The notes under the pieces: model-generated
What the model was told of the DNA's origin: nothing
Seen by the model: only the letters and a program-made list of their open reading frames with translations
The model's database searches: none
Shown: positions 6,924 to 15,529 of the stretch, piece by piece
Numbering within the stretch: position 1 is the stretch's first letter
Layout of the letters: the number at the start of each line of letters is the position of its first letter
Position numbers and translations under genes: made by a program
NCBI GenBank assembly: GCA_902787955.1
Contig: CADAIJ010000002.1
Span: forward strand, 1 to 64,000
Direction of reading: 5' to 3'
Origin: an uncultured Erysipelotrichaceae bacterium
Lineage (GTDB): Bacteria; Bacillota_I; Bacilli_A; RFN20; CAG-826
Length of the DNA: 64,000 nucleotides

Positions 6924-9900
6924 TTATTGACCTAGATATTTATCTGGATTATTTAAATATTCATTGGAAAATAAGACATTGTTAATTGAGGTAAATTTGT
7001 TTTGAATGGAACTAGACCAATCTTTAATGCTTGGATCCGTTTCTTCTAATTGAACAGTGAAACCGATACCGATTTTTGTGGATAACGAACCAAGTTTCAT
7101 CGCTTCAATATTTAAGTTACCTGATAATCTAGCAAATGATTCAGAATCGTTGCCATAGATATTGATTTCTAAATCTTTTAAAGCGTTAATACCAGTGAGA
7201 ACATCTAGATTAAGGCCGATTGACCATTTGTTTTCGTTCTCGACATATTTAAAGCCAGTATCAGTAAATGTTTTAGTGAAATCACAAGCTTCTTTTTCTT
7301 CATCGGAATTAAGATTAATTCCACCGATAGTGTCGATAATCCAATCTCTCATATATAAGAAATCGCTTAATAAATATTTAACGAGATTATCAGCTTCTAA
7401 TAAGTTCTTACTAGTTGTTTTATAGTGGTAGATTCTTTCTCCACCCAAACGTCTAGTGTCGGTAATCTTAAAGTGGAAATATCCGCCTATACCATTTTCT
7501 TTATTTGGATCATTATCCGGATATGTTTCAAATGTGAATTCACTCTTAAGTGCTTTAGTGGTGATGTCGTTATATTTTTGTACAGCGAATAAGATTTTTG
7601 AATCTTCAATGGCACCATAGATTTTTACATAAGAATCTTTTACAACGATATAAACATCAATCTTAAATTTGAATAAATCAATAATTGATAAATCTAAATC
7701 AATATTAGCAGTTAAATGATAATAATTATTCTTTGTGGTATTAATACCAAATTTGAGTAATAGTGAAATACTGTTTAAATCCATGAACGAATTCAAATCA
7801 GACTTATCAACAGAAGATTCTTTATTTTCTTCAAAGTTTCTTAAACCTATTCTCAAGTTGAGAGTCTTTCCAGAAATAACTAAATTACTTAATTCTAAAG
7901 TATCGATTTTATCTTCTAATAAGTTAACGCGTATATTAATATCACTTTCTAAACCAAATAAAGCTCCACCGATAATCAAATCTAATTGGTTATTGTTTCT
8001 CTTTGCACTCTTCACCAAATCATTCTTCAATAATCTGAAATAATCTTTAGAATTAATGATTTCGCCTAATTCACCCATGCTCATCATTTCGATAATTGGA
8101 TCAAGGAATTTTGTGAATTTAGGATTATTTTTATTATCATTGACAAATGTTTTAACAATATCAACGATATCTAAAACAGATTGAACAGTGACTTTTCCTT
8201 TGATATTATCGCCAACTTTTTCACCATAGACAAAGTGAGCGTTATTCTTTGAATAATCACCGCTCTTATTGTCGACATCAAGAGCAATTTTATGAGAATA
8301 CCAAATACCTTTATTCTTATATTTATATTGATCAATAGTTAAATTGCCAAAACCATATTTAACACCATAATCAAATTGTCCTTCTCCAGACAAAACAATT
8401 CCTAAATTATTTTCATCTAATAAAGAACCATCAATGACAAAACCGGCTTGTTTGGTATCTAAGATGCTATAGACTTGATCAAAAACTGTTGGAAGGAATG
8501 ACAAGGAGTCATAACTTTCTTCATCACCAATTTCAACCATTTTACATTCACTAGAATTAACTTTAGCATTTAAAACAATTGAACCAACTTCAAAATCACT
8601 GACTTCGAGATTTAAGACCTTGTTATTATCTCCAGTTCTTGAATCTAACATCAAACTAACATTAGCGTTATTGCCAAAACCGAGAGAAGATAAATCTAAA
8701 TCTATAGAAATTGTGTTTTCATCATTTCTAATTGATTTAATTAAATCCAAAATAACTGAATAGTCGCCGTTTTTAATTCCTTCCATAAATGGTGATTCTG
8801 TTAAGAAAGAGAATAAAGAAGAAACTGCGCTATTTGAACAATTCTCTCCGCCTAAATTAGCAAACATGCCTGGCAATTCATCAATAATCCAGTTCATTGT
8901 TTCTGTATCAACTTTTGATTTAATAACAGAAGTGGTGTGACCTTGTTCATCTTCTACTTCATTTAAGTTTAAGTAGCCTTGACCATCGATATAATTGATA
9001 GCTAAGTTACTATATTCTTCTTGAGTTTGTCCAAAAACGCTTAAATCAATACCTAAAGAAGCGGTGTTTTTGATATTATTTAACATTATTTCGCTTCCGT
9101 TATTGCCAGTATATTTACCAAAATCTAAAGTCTTAGAAAAATCAGCGTTAATTGAACCGTCAATTGTTCCGATATCATAGATATCTAAGTCATCCTTTTG
9201 ATCTAAATCTAAAGAGAATTCAATACCGAATTTTTGGTTATCTTCATCAACGAAGTTTGCTAGTTTTTGTAACCAACCTTTATAGTTAATCACTTCAACA
9301 TAATTGTAATTTGCGTTATATCGACGATAGGCTTCTTGATCAGGAGCAATTACTTTATAATCTTTAATTGTTTCGATATTTAAAGCACCTTTGATAACGA
9401 CTTTTCCTAAATCAAGCGTTCCTAAATTCACTCGTTTTAAACGGTAATCTTCATTGACTGTTAAAACAATTTGAGCATCGGTATTTAAACTATCGTTTCT
9501 GATTTGTAAATCAATGAAGAAATTCCAGCCGTTAGTAATATTTTGTTCACTCACTTTTAAGCCAATTCCTTGTTCGCCTTCTTCTAATCCGCCGAGATTT
9601 AAACTTGAGGTGAGATTAGAAAAATCAGCATTAGCAATTAATCCGCCTAATTTGCCATCGATCAATTCGTTAATTGTGTCATCAATAAATGCTTCAATAT
9701 CAAAATTGATTCCTCCATTTTCCTTACTGGCGATGAATATTTGCTTTAATAAGCTATCAACGCCTTTTTCCGAATTGCCAAATAGTTCGTCAATAGTGGT
9801 GGAACCAACTTTCATTCTTAAGTCATATAAGCCAAAATAAGCTGTCTTATCGACATAACCTAATTCTAATGGAACCTTCTTATCGTTATAATTCGCGGTA

Positions 9901-10283
9901 ACATCTAAATTAAATGAAATATCCTTAATTGTTTTGATTGTGACATCAATATCACCCACCAAACCAATATTATTAATCGCGTATTGTTCATCTTTTTTAA
10001 ATGAAATAGAAAAATTATCTAAGCCAATAGCAAAGCCATAATATGTTTCTTCTTCATCAAAACTTTCTTCGCCTATACCAGTGTCTTCACTTAAACGATT
10101 GACGAATTCCACAAAATGGGAAGGCAAGCCGTTTTCTTCAACTGTTTGTGGATCAGAATTATTGAATGCATTTCTTTTAACAGCATTAGGAGTGAGAAAA
10201 TATGCAACCGCTACAGAAGTAGCGAATGTTAATAGTCCCATACCAATTCTTAATGCTAATTTTTTAATTTTCTTTTTATTCAT
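6924..10283 (-). CDS. Large secreted or membrane-anchored beta-rich protein, unknown
   Basis: 1119 residues. One hydrophobic segment near the N-terminus (residues 10-30, LALRIGMGLLTFATSVAVAYFLT) acts as signal or anchor. The rest is hydrophilic with alternating hydrophobic strands and recurring units (LDLDLSIIDLFKF, SIDLDLSSLGF, KINIYGN-type) that suggest repeated curved beta-sheets, perhaps of the LolA/LppX lipid-binding kind; that fold is a guess. Its ATG overlaps the stop of 10276 by 8 bp, with AAAGGAG inside that gene, so translation is coupled and the two products probably work together outside the membrane. No enzyme motif seen. Confidence 0.7.
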   Translation of the reverse strand: MNKKKIKKLALRIGMGLLTFATSVAVAYFLTPNAVKRNAFNNSDPQTVEENGLPSHFVEFVNRLSEDTGIGEESFDEEETYYGFAIGLDNFSISFKKDEQYAINNIGLVGDIDVTIKTIKDISFNLDVTANYNDKKVPLELGYVDKTAYFGLYDLRMKVGSTTIDELFGNSEKGVDSLLKQIFIASKENGGINFDIEAFIDDTINELIDGKLGGLIANADFSNLTSSLNLGGLEEGEQGIGLKVSEQNITNGWNFFIDLQIRNDSLNTDAQIVLTVNEDYRLKRVNLGTLDLGKVVIKGALNIETIKDYKVIAPDQEAYRRYNANYNYVEVINYKGWLQKLANFVDEDNQKFGIEFSLDLDQKDDLDIYDIGTIDGSINADFSKTLDFGKYTGNNGSEIMLNNIKNTASLGIDLSVFGQTQEEYSNLAINYIDGQGYLNLNEVEDEQGHTTSVIKSKVDTETMNWIIDELPGMFANLGGENCSNSAVSSLFSFLTESPFMEGIKNGDYSVILDLIKSIRNDENTISIDLDLSSLGFGNNANVSLMLDSRTGDNNKVLNLEVSDFEVGSIVLNAKVNSSECKMVEIGDEESYDSLSFLPTVFDQVYSILDTKQAGFVIDGSLLDENNLGIVLSGEGQFDYGVKYGFGNLTIDQYKYKNKGIWYSHKIALDVDNKSGDYSKNNAHFVYGEKVGDNIKGKVTVQSVLDIVDIVKTFVNDNKNNPKFTKFLDPIIEMMSMGELGEIINSKDYFRLLKNDLVKSAKRNNNQLDLIIGGALFGLESDINIRVNLLEDKIDTLELSNLVISGKTLNLRIGLRNFEENKESSVDKSDLNSFMDLNSISLLLKFGINTTKNNYYHLTANIDLDLSIIDLFKFKIDVYIVVKDSYVKIYGAIEDSKILFAVQKYNDITTKALKSEFTFETYPDNDPNKENGIGGYFHFKITDTRRLGGERIYHYKTTSKNLLEADNLVKYLLSDFLYMRDWIIDTIGGINLNSDEEKEACDFTKTFTDTGFKYVENENKWSIGLNLDVLTGINALKDLEINIYGNDSESFARLSGNLNIEAMKLGSLSTKIGIGFTVQLEETDPSIKDWSSSIQNKFTSINNVLFSNEYLNNPDKYLGQ

Positions 10284-11211
10284 ATTGAGTTTCTCCTTTC
10301 AAGGAATAATCTATTGATTCATTAAGTTCTGGAATCTTTAAATATTCGTTAGCGTGATAATAGTAATCAATTAAGTTATGTATATTCGCACTCACTCCCG
10401 CCATTGAGGCTTTATATTTTTCATCAACTCGGCAGTGTAATAAGGTCATATTGCTATCAAATGTATATGTTTGTTTGAGGTATTCAAATGTTGGTAAACT
10501 ACTTAAATTTGAAATGGTTTTCATTTGAATTTTGTAATAATAAGAAGCGATATCTGTATCGAGTTCCAAATGAACTCTTATATAATTGCTATCTTTATTA
10601 ATCGAACATTTGTCCGTTAAAACGCTTTTATCGGAAATGATATAGATGAACATTTCTTCTAAGGTCTTCCCCCAATCAGTTTTATAATCGCTTGCCTGAT
10701 ATTTAACCGGTTCATTTTTATATTCCCCAGTATCTGAATCTTTAGCTTTCCCTTTATAAGCGCTTATTTCATCTCCAACTTGATTAACTCTATTGGCTAA
10801 TGAGACCATACTTGAACGAGATATTGATTCTTCAAAATATTGATTCCCATTTTTGGCTTGAGCGTTTCTGATTGTCTGATTGACAATTGTTGATGCTTGC
10901 CCAACGCCGATTGAATATGAATTATCACAAATACGGTATTTCTCTAAACCAATATTCACTAGTTCACTTGGAGTAAAATTTTTATTTGGATTCTTTTCAT
11001 ATTCTTTAAGCAATTTAGATGAATTGGCTTTGAATTCATCCGGATTGAAATTGGAATAATCGGTTTCTACTTGACCATAATTCTTCTTTATCACCACCCC
11101 AGTGGTAATTCCTAACGAAACTGTAGCTAGGACAATTAAGGAATACTGGATGATGTTTTTTTGACGATTTGTCATTGCTTTTCTTTCTTTTGACTTTTTC
11201 ATAGCGGACAT
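10276..11211 (-). CDS. Membrane-anchored extracytoplasmic protein, unknown
   Basis: 311 residues. Residues about 20-42 form one transmembrane segment (IIQYSLIVLATVSLGITTGVVI); the remainder is a soluble mixed alpha/beta domain facing outward. I keep the first ATG (11211), 11 nt after a TACATA -10, but starts at 11202 and 11175 are possible since none has a clear Shine-Dalgarno. It is the first gene of a coupled pair with the 1119-residue protein and is divergent from the XRE regulator at 11350. The family is not recognised. Confidence 0.6.
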   Translation of the reverse strand: MSAMKKSKERKAMTNRQKNIIQYSLIVLATVSLGITTGVVIKKNYGQVETDYSNFNPDEFKANSSKLLKEYEKNPNKNFTPSELVNIGLEKYRICDNSYSIGVGQASTIVNQTIRNAQAKNGNQYFEESISRSSMVSLANRVNQVGDEISAYKGKAKDSDTGEYKNEPVKYQASDYKTDWGKTLEEMFIYIISDKSVLTDKCSINKDSNYIRVHLELDTDIASYYYKIQMKTISNLSSLPTFEYLKQTYTFDSNMTLLHCRVDEKYKASMAGVSANIHNLIDYYYHANEYLKIPELNESIDYSLKGETQYE

Positions 11212-11240
11212 ATTATCTAGCGTATGTATAAATAAATCAC

Positions 11241-11251
11241 TGAACAGTTCA
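11241..11251. promoter_or_regulatory. Palindromic operator candidate TGAACAGTTCA
   Basis: A perfect 11-bp inverted repeat lies over the -35 (TTGAAC on the minus strand, 11252-11247) of the 11211 gene. It is in the divergent region shared with the XRE regulator, which makes that regulator a natural candidate binder. This is inference. Confidence 0.4.
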
Positions 11252-11313
11252 AAACATTCTCAAGAGAGACCAAAAAATAAGCTCTCCTAAAAAGAGAAAA
11301 ATATATTTTTCTA

Positions 11314-11342
11314 TGGACATTTTTATCTTGTCGAATTATCCT
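11314..11342 (+). promoter_or_regulatory. Promoter of the XRE gene, leaderless geometry
   Basis: TGGACA (11314-11319), 17-bp spacer, TATCCT (11337-11342). The ATG is at 11350, so the predicted transcription start is at the start codon. There is no Shine-Dalgarno. Confidence 0.55.
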
Positions 11343-11349
11343 ATCAAGC

Positions 11350-11934
11350 ATGGAAGATTTTAGAAAAATTATTGGTAAAAACTTAACTGAATTACGCAAA
11401 AGACATGGCTTAACACAACTTGATTTAGCCGAAAAATTCAACTATACAGATAGAGCCATTTCCAAATGGGAAAATGGCGACACTCTTCCTGATATTGAAG
11501 TATTATTTAATCTTTGTGAATTTTATGGAGTGACAATTGATTACCTCACTCATGAAGAAAACGCTCAATTTGTTAAACAAGTAGATCCATTAAATACTTG
11601 GAACAAAGTGGCGATTACAGCTTTGGTGTCTTCTGTTGTTTGGATGCTTGCCACCGTTGTATTTGTTTTTTCTATTATTAAAGGTGGGCGTGTTTTATGG
11701 CAATCCTTTATTTGGGCGGTGCCAGTCAATGCGCTTTTATTAGTTTTCTTTAATCATACTTATTTTCATTCTCGATTGATAACATTTATCACTTGGTCAA
11801 TATTCATCTGGTCCACTTTAGTGGGAACATATTTAACCATTCAAGATTATAGTTTGTGGCCGATATTCCTTCTTGGGGTGCCAACTCAAGCAACGATGGT
11901 GATATGGTTAAATCTAAGAATGCCAAAAAAATAA
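11350..11934 (+). CDS. XRE-family regulator fused to a four-helix membrane domain
   Basis: 194 residues. Residues 8-65 are a Cro/CI helix-turn-helix (LTELRKRHGLTQLDLAEKF..RAISKWENGDTLPDI), strongly typical. Residues about 85-190 hold four transmembrane helices. Such fusions place a DNA-binding domain at the inner membrane face and often control the adjacent gene. Here the divergent secreted pair (11211-6924) with the TGAACAGTTCA palindrome is the likely target. No ribosome binding site; the promoter predicts a leaderless mRNA. Confidence 0.85.
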   Translation: MEDFRKIIGKNLTELRKRHGLTQLDLAEKFNYTDRAISKWENGDTLPDIEVLFNLCEFYGVTIDYLTHEENAQFVKQVDPLNTWNKVAITALVSSVVWMLATVVFVFSIIKGGRVLWQSFIWAVPVNALLLVFFNHTYFHSRLITFITWSIFIWSTLVGTYLTIQDYSLWPIFLLGVPTQATMVIWLNLRMPKK

Positions 11935-12109
11935 AGTGAAATAGGTTTTGTGAACTAACAAGGGGTCAGTTCAGGAGAACGTTCTTTTCTATTTTAAATA
12001 GATGTTTTACTCTTTATTATGCGGAAAATAGTAATGTAGTATTTTGCAGCTTATAGATTTTCGTCGAAATTTTAGCCATTTTCTTTACAAAATCATACTA
12101 AATAACGTT

Positions 12110-12115
12110 TATAAT
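12110..12115 (+). promoter_or_regulatory. -10 element of the acyltransferase gene
   Basis: TATAAT lies 15 nt before the ATG at 12131, with TTTACA about 20 bp upstream (12084-12089) as a poorly spaced -35. It decides the start: the open frame extends upstream to a TTG at 12044, which lies before the promoter. Confidence 0.5.
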
Positions 12116-12130
12116 ACCAATAGGTATAAA

Positions 12131-13267
12131 ATGGTGTCTTTAGAAGCTAATAAAAATTTAGAAAATAAAAAAGATAAATATAATCCAGTTCTAGATATAG
12201 TTCGTTTTTTAGCGGCGCTTATAATTGTTTCTATCCATATTTTTCCTGAAGGTTCTACTGAGGCTACTGTTGGGATAAATCAAGATGTAGTAACTTTGAT
12301 AGGTTTATCTTTTGTTTATGCTTTAACTAGCATTGCTGTTCCAATATTTTATGTAATAAGTAGCTATCTTCTATTTAGAAAAATCGAGTTAGATCCAGAA
12401 AATAGATGGAAGTATGTAGGGAAATTTTGTTTAAGACTTCTATATTTTTATCTATTTTGGTTTATAGTTGGGCTTCCAATGACTATTAGAGATATTACCG
12501 GTTTTATTTCTAGTGGAGACACATATAATTTGGTTCGTTATTTTGTTATTTTCTTATGGAAAGGGGCACCGAGAGGTTTCTTCTTTCTTCAGTCTTTAGC
12601 GTTAGGTGTTGTTTTAACTTGTCTTTGTAAAACAAAGAAATCAATGACTTTAATAACAATTATCTCGATTATTATGTATGTTTTTGCCTGCTTTAACTGC
12701 TCATATTTAGGGGTATTTACTTTAAGCGATGATCCAGTTTCGAAAGGTATTTATGATAGCTTAATATATCTTGAAACTAATTTCTCCTTTTTACAGGCAT
12801 TAATCTTTATTGTTTTAGGAAAGATTTTTGTTCTTCATGGAACATTTAAAATTAAAGGAAATATATTTTATATCCCAGTTTTATTTATTTTAATGATTGG
12901 CGAACTATTTATAACAAAATATGTAGGTATAAATGTCTATCCAAACTATTTCTTCCTTTTGCCAGTGTTCACCTTCTTTTTAATGAACTTTATATTTAGT
13001 ATTAACTTAAAGAATGAAAGTGAGAGGCTTATTAATATATCTAAAAGACTTAAGAAGATAGGCAGTTTTTCATTTCTGTTCCATTTTCAATTTTTCTATT
13101 ATTTGCACTGGATTTTTGATTCAATAAATCACAACATTTTCCGTGAATATATTTTCTTACTTATTATCCCTTATCTTGTTTGCATTCTTATTTGTTTTGT
13201 CTTACAGCCATTATGTGAACGACTTTCGAAACATAAATACTTAAGTTTCTTAAAATATTCATATTAG
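12131..13267 (+). CDS. Membrane acyltransferase, acyltransferase-3 family
   Basis: 378 residues. Integral membrane O-acyltransferase that typically transfers acetyl or succinyl groups to extracellular sugars. The N-terminal motif NPVLDIVRFLAALIIVSIHIF carries the family's Arg and His. About ten hydrophobic segments follow through to the C-terminus, and the length is normal for the family. Weak AGG 6-8 nt before the ATG. It stands alone between two regulator loci, so the substrate (surface glycan, teichoic acid or peptidoglycan) cannot be told. Confidence 0.88.
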   Translation: MVSLEANKNLENKKDKYNPVLDIVRFLAALIIVSIHIFPEGSTEATVGINQDVVTLIGLSFVYALTSIAVPIFYVISSYLLFRKIELDPENRWKYVGKFCLRLLYFYLFWFIVGLPMTIRDITGFISSGDTYNLVRYFVIFLWKGAPRGFFFLQSLALGVVLTCLCKTKKSMTLITIISIIMYVFACFNCSYLGVFTLSDDPVSKGIYDSLIYLETNFSFLQALIFIVLGKIFVLHGTFKIKGNIFYIPVLFILMIGELFITKYVGINVYPNYFFLLPVFTFFLMNFIFSINLKNESERLINISKRLKKIGSFSFLFHFQFFYYLHWIFDSINHNIFREYIFLLIIPYLVCILICFVLQPLCERLSKHKYLSFLKYSY

Positions 13268-13323
13268 TAAAATAGAAAAAAACCATCATTATATGTATGA
13301 TTTGTATGCTATAGTTACACAGT

Positions 13324-13487
13324 ATGAACTTTGAATTTATCGATAGTAAAGATTGGCTTAATAGATCCGGACCATACGCATGTCACCTGGTATTATTATC
13401 CATTACTTAGTGTACGGAATTAAATTATTCATCAATAAGAAAAAAGCCATTAACGAAAACGCTGATAAACATGTTGAAGAAAACTAA
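13324..13487 (+). pseudogene. Small membrane-peptide gene broken by a one-base deletion
   Basis: MNFEFIDSKDWLNRSGPYA is encoded from 13324; the frame then runs to TAG at 13408. A one-base shift near 13380 continues as SPGIIIHYLVYGIKLFINKK, ending in TAA at 13485-13487. Adding one G (GCATG-G-TCACC) joins them into a peptide of about 54 residues with one hydrophobic stretch. No clear Shine-Dalgarno. The rest of 13268-13569 holds only the terminator below. Confidence 0.4.
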
Positions 13488-13509
13488 ATAATAAGAAAAG
13501 TATATAAGA

Positions 13510-13550
13510 AATCCCCTGTTTGGGAAAATTAGTCCTAAACAAGGGATTAT
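13510..13550. terminator. Long imperfect hairpin, probable bidirectional terminator
   Basis: AATCCC (13510-13515) pairs with GGGATT (13543-13548), and TGTTT (13517-13521) with AAACA (13537-13541). It lies 20 nt beyond the stop of the minus-strand gene at 13570. Confidence 0.6.
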
Positions 13551-13569
13551 TTAATTGTTTTTATGATTT

Positions 13570-15498
13570 TTATAATTCTAAAGAAGTTTCAATATAGTTA
13601 TCAAAACCGCGCTTATTTAATAAAGTAAATGGAATAAGGATAAGAATAAATGTGTTAGTGCCTAAGCCAAGATAATAGGAGACTGATTGATCTTTTAATA
13701 ATAAATCAACCACTACGATAAGAATGATAATCAATGTCGCTAATACATTAATAGTTAATGTAAATTTATCTCCATTGAAGAAGAAAGATGTATCATTAAG
13801 ACTATATTTCTTTTCATAGAATAATTTAAGGAAGAATAAGCTATAGATAAATAAGACCGAGATAGTGGATAAAACAAGACTGCTATTTGGGAAAAAGACA
13901 AGAAAATAGATGTTTTTCTCAACGCCATAGAATAAATCGTAGGCATGAGAAATTAATATAGTTGCAACAATCATCGCTAATGGAATAATTGAGACTAATC
14001 TCCAAATAATCTTATAGGAAATCGCCTTTTCTTTTAAAAATGACGGAGTAAAGAAGAGGAAATAATAGATTAAATAATTAAGAGCGATTACTAAGAAAAT
14101 ATTACCTGGAACATAATTGTATATTAAGCTATCAAAACTATATCCCCAGGCACTCATGAAAGATAAAAGAATCGTTTCAATTGAGGCAATACCTATATAT
14201 AAGAAGGCGTGTTTAGCTAATTCAAAATAGATTGTTTTAATCCTTCTCGCAGATGAAATCACAATCATTTGTTTAACAATTAGTCCTCCATAGAAGCCCA
14301 TTCTGAAGATATTTAAGAATGTTTCGTTAGTAAATATTGATGGAAGACTAATAACTTGAGCCATAAACCCAAGTAAAAGCATGATAAAGGAGATAAAATA
14401 AATCGCTCTAAGAGCCCAGATAGTTATAAAGTCAGGGATTCCAATTGACATATTGATGTCTTTTGGTAATTCCTCATCTTTAATTTCATAATTTTCCTTA
14501 TTCTTTTTGTTTTTAGTAAGATTTATTAAGGTAAAGATAATTATTGAAAGAGAAACGAATAAAATAGCAAACGCAATAACAAATGTAATTATTCCTGTAA
14601 TTTGAAGATTATAGTTAGTTACTCTTCCTTGTTCCCTATCTCTAAGAAATTCATTATAAAAGCTAATCTCTTCTCCTAACGAGTCATTTAATAAATAATC
14701 GAATGCAGCAAGAGCAACACTAATTCTTGAATTAAATAATGCAACGACGAGATCACTTGTTACTGGAATCTTTCCTTGAGTAATAATATTTATATTCGCG
14801 GCACTTTCTATAGGTTTATTTTCATAAAGGATATCGCCAGAGAAGAACATTCCAATATCGTTATTGCGATAAGAGAAAGTACAAATATAGGAGTTTTTAC
14901 CTAAATTTCCTCCGAATTGATAAGTGTAATAGCCAGAACCTAATTCTGGTCGTTCATCAAGCTCACTAGTCATTGAGAAAGTGGAGTTATTAAAATAAAG
15001 GATACTGTTAGTCTTATAGAAAATGATATTAGCATGACCGTTTATGCCGTATTCATTGATGGCGTAGTATTCAAGGTTAGTTAGTATATCTCGACCAACG
15101 TTACCTTTTTCAAGAACATTTTTATGAACTTTGGTATATGTTTCACCATAATAAGATTCAGTATTTGATGCTGAACTACTAAATATAGCTCCACTTGTGA
15201 TTACGGAAATAAGAGAGAGAAGAGAGATAATTCCTAAAACAATTAATTTAGCCTTTTTAGGTTTATCTTCTTTTTTATTAACGACATATTCTCCTGGATA
15301 TTCTTTATTATTTGAAAAATCAATTTTCCCATAGTAAGCCTCTATTTTTGCAAGGCACTTTTTCGATGGTCTAAAATATCCTCTTTCATAAAAATAAAGT
15401 AAGAAAAAAGGGATACCGATTTGTTTACTAGCGTCTTTTAGACTTAATGAACGTGATATTCTTAATTTCACTAATTGTTGGTTATATGCATCCACCAT
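13570..15498 (-). CDS. XRE-like HTH fused to a large polytopic membrane protein
   Basis: 642 residues. Residues 5-55 are an XRE-like helix-turn-helix (LVKLRISRSLSLKDASKQIGI..YERGYFRPS). A transmembrane helix lies at about 80-102, followed by a roughly 190-residue extracytoplasmic domain (about 103-295), a second helix at about 298-322, and then eight or so helices to the C-terminus. The arrangement suggests a one-component sensor that detects something outside and binds DNA inside. Its ATG is 6 nt after a TACAAT -10, without a Shine-Dalgarno. The divergent neighbour 15530 is the likely target gene. Confidence 0.75.
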   Translation of the reverse strand: MVDAYNQQLVKLRISRSLSLKDASKQIGIPFFLLYFYERGYFRPSKKCLAKIEAYYGKIDFSNNKEYPGEYVVNKKEDKPKKAKLIVLGIISLLSLISVITSGAIFSSSASNTESYYGETYTKVHKNVLEKGNVGRDILTNLEYYAINEYGINGHANIIFYKTNSILYFNNSTFSMTSELDERPELGSGYYTYQFGGNLGKNSYICTFSYRNNDIGMFFSGDILYENKPIESAANINIITQGKIPVTSDLVVALFNSRISVALAAFDYLLNDSLGEEISFYNEFLRDREQGRVTNYNLQITGIITFVIAFAILFVSLSIIIFTLINLTKNKKNKENYEIKDEELPKDINMSIGIPDFITIWALRAIYFISFIMLLLGFMAQVISLPSIFTNETFLNIFRMGFYGGLIVKQMIVISSARRIKTIYFELAKHAFLYIGIASIETILLSFMSAWGYSFDSLIYNYVPGNIFLVIALNYLIYYFLFFTPSFLKEKAISYKIIWRLVSIIPLAMIVATILISHAYDLFYGVEKNIYFLVFFPNSSLVLSTISVLFIYSLFFLKLFYEKKYSLNDTSFFFNGDKFTLTINVLATLIIILIVVVDLLLKDQSVSYYLGLGTNTFILILIPFTLLNKRGFDNYIETSLEL

Positions 15499-15504
15499 AT
15501 ATCT

Positions 15505-15514
15505 ATTGTATAAT
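15505..15514. promoter_or_regulatory. Overlapping divergent -10 elements
   Basis: On the minus strand TACAAT (15510-15505) serves the gene starting at 15498; on the plus strand TATAAT (15509-15514) serves the gene at 15530. They share two base pairs, so polymerase cannot occupy both at once. Confidence 0.55.
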
Positions 15515-15529
15515 AGGGTTTACTGAAAT

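Noticed and set aside
9514-9840. Plus-strand ORFs within 7162-10317 and similar opposite-strand frames elsewhere
   Set aside because: They lie fully antisense to long well-supported genes, lack ribosome sites and have biased composition typical of shadow frames.
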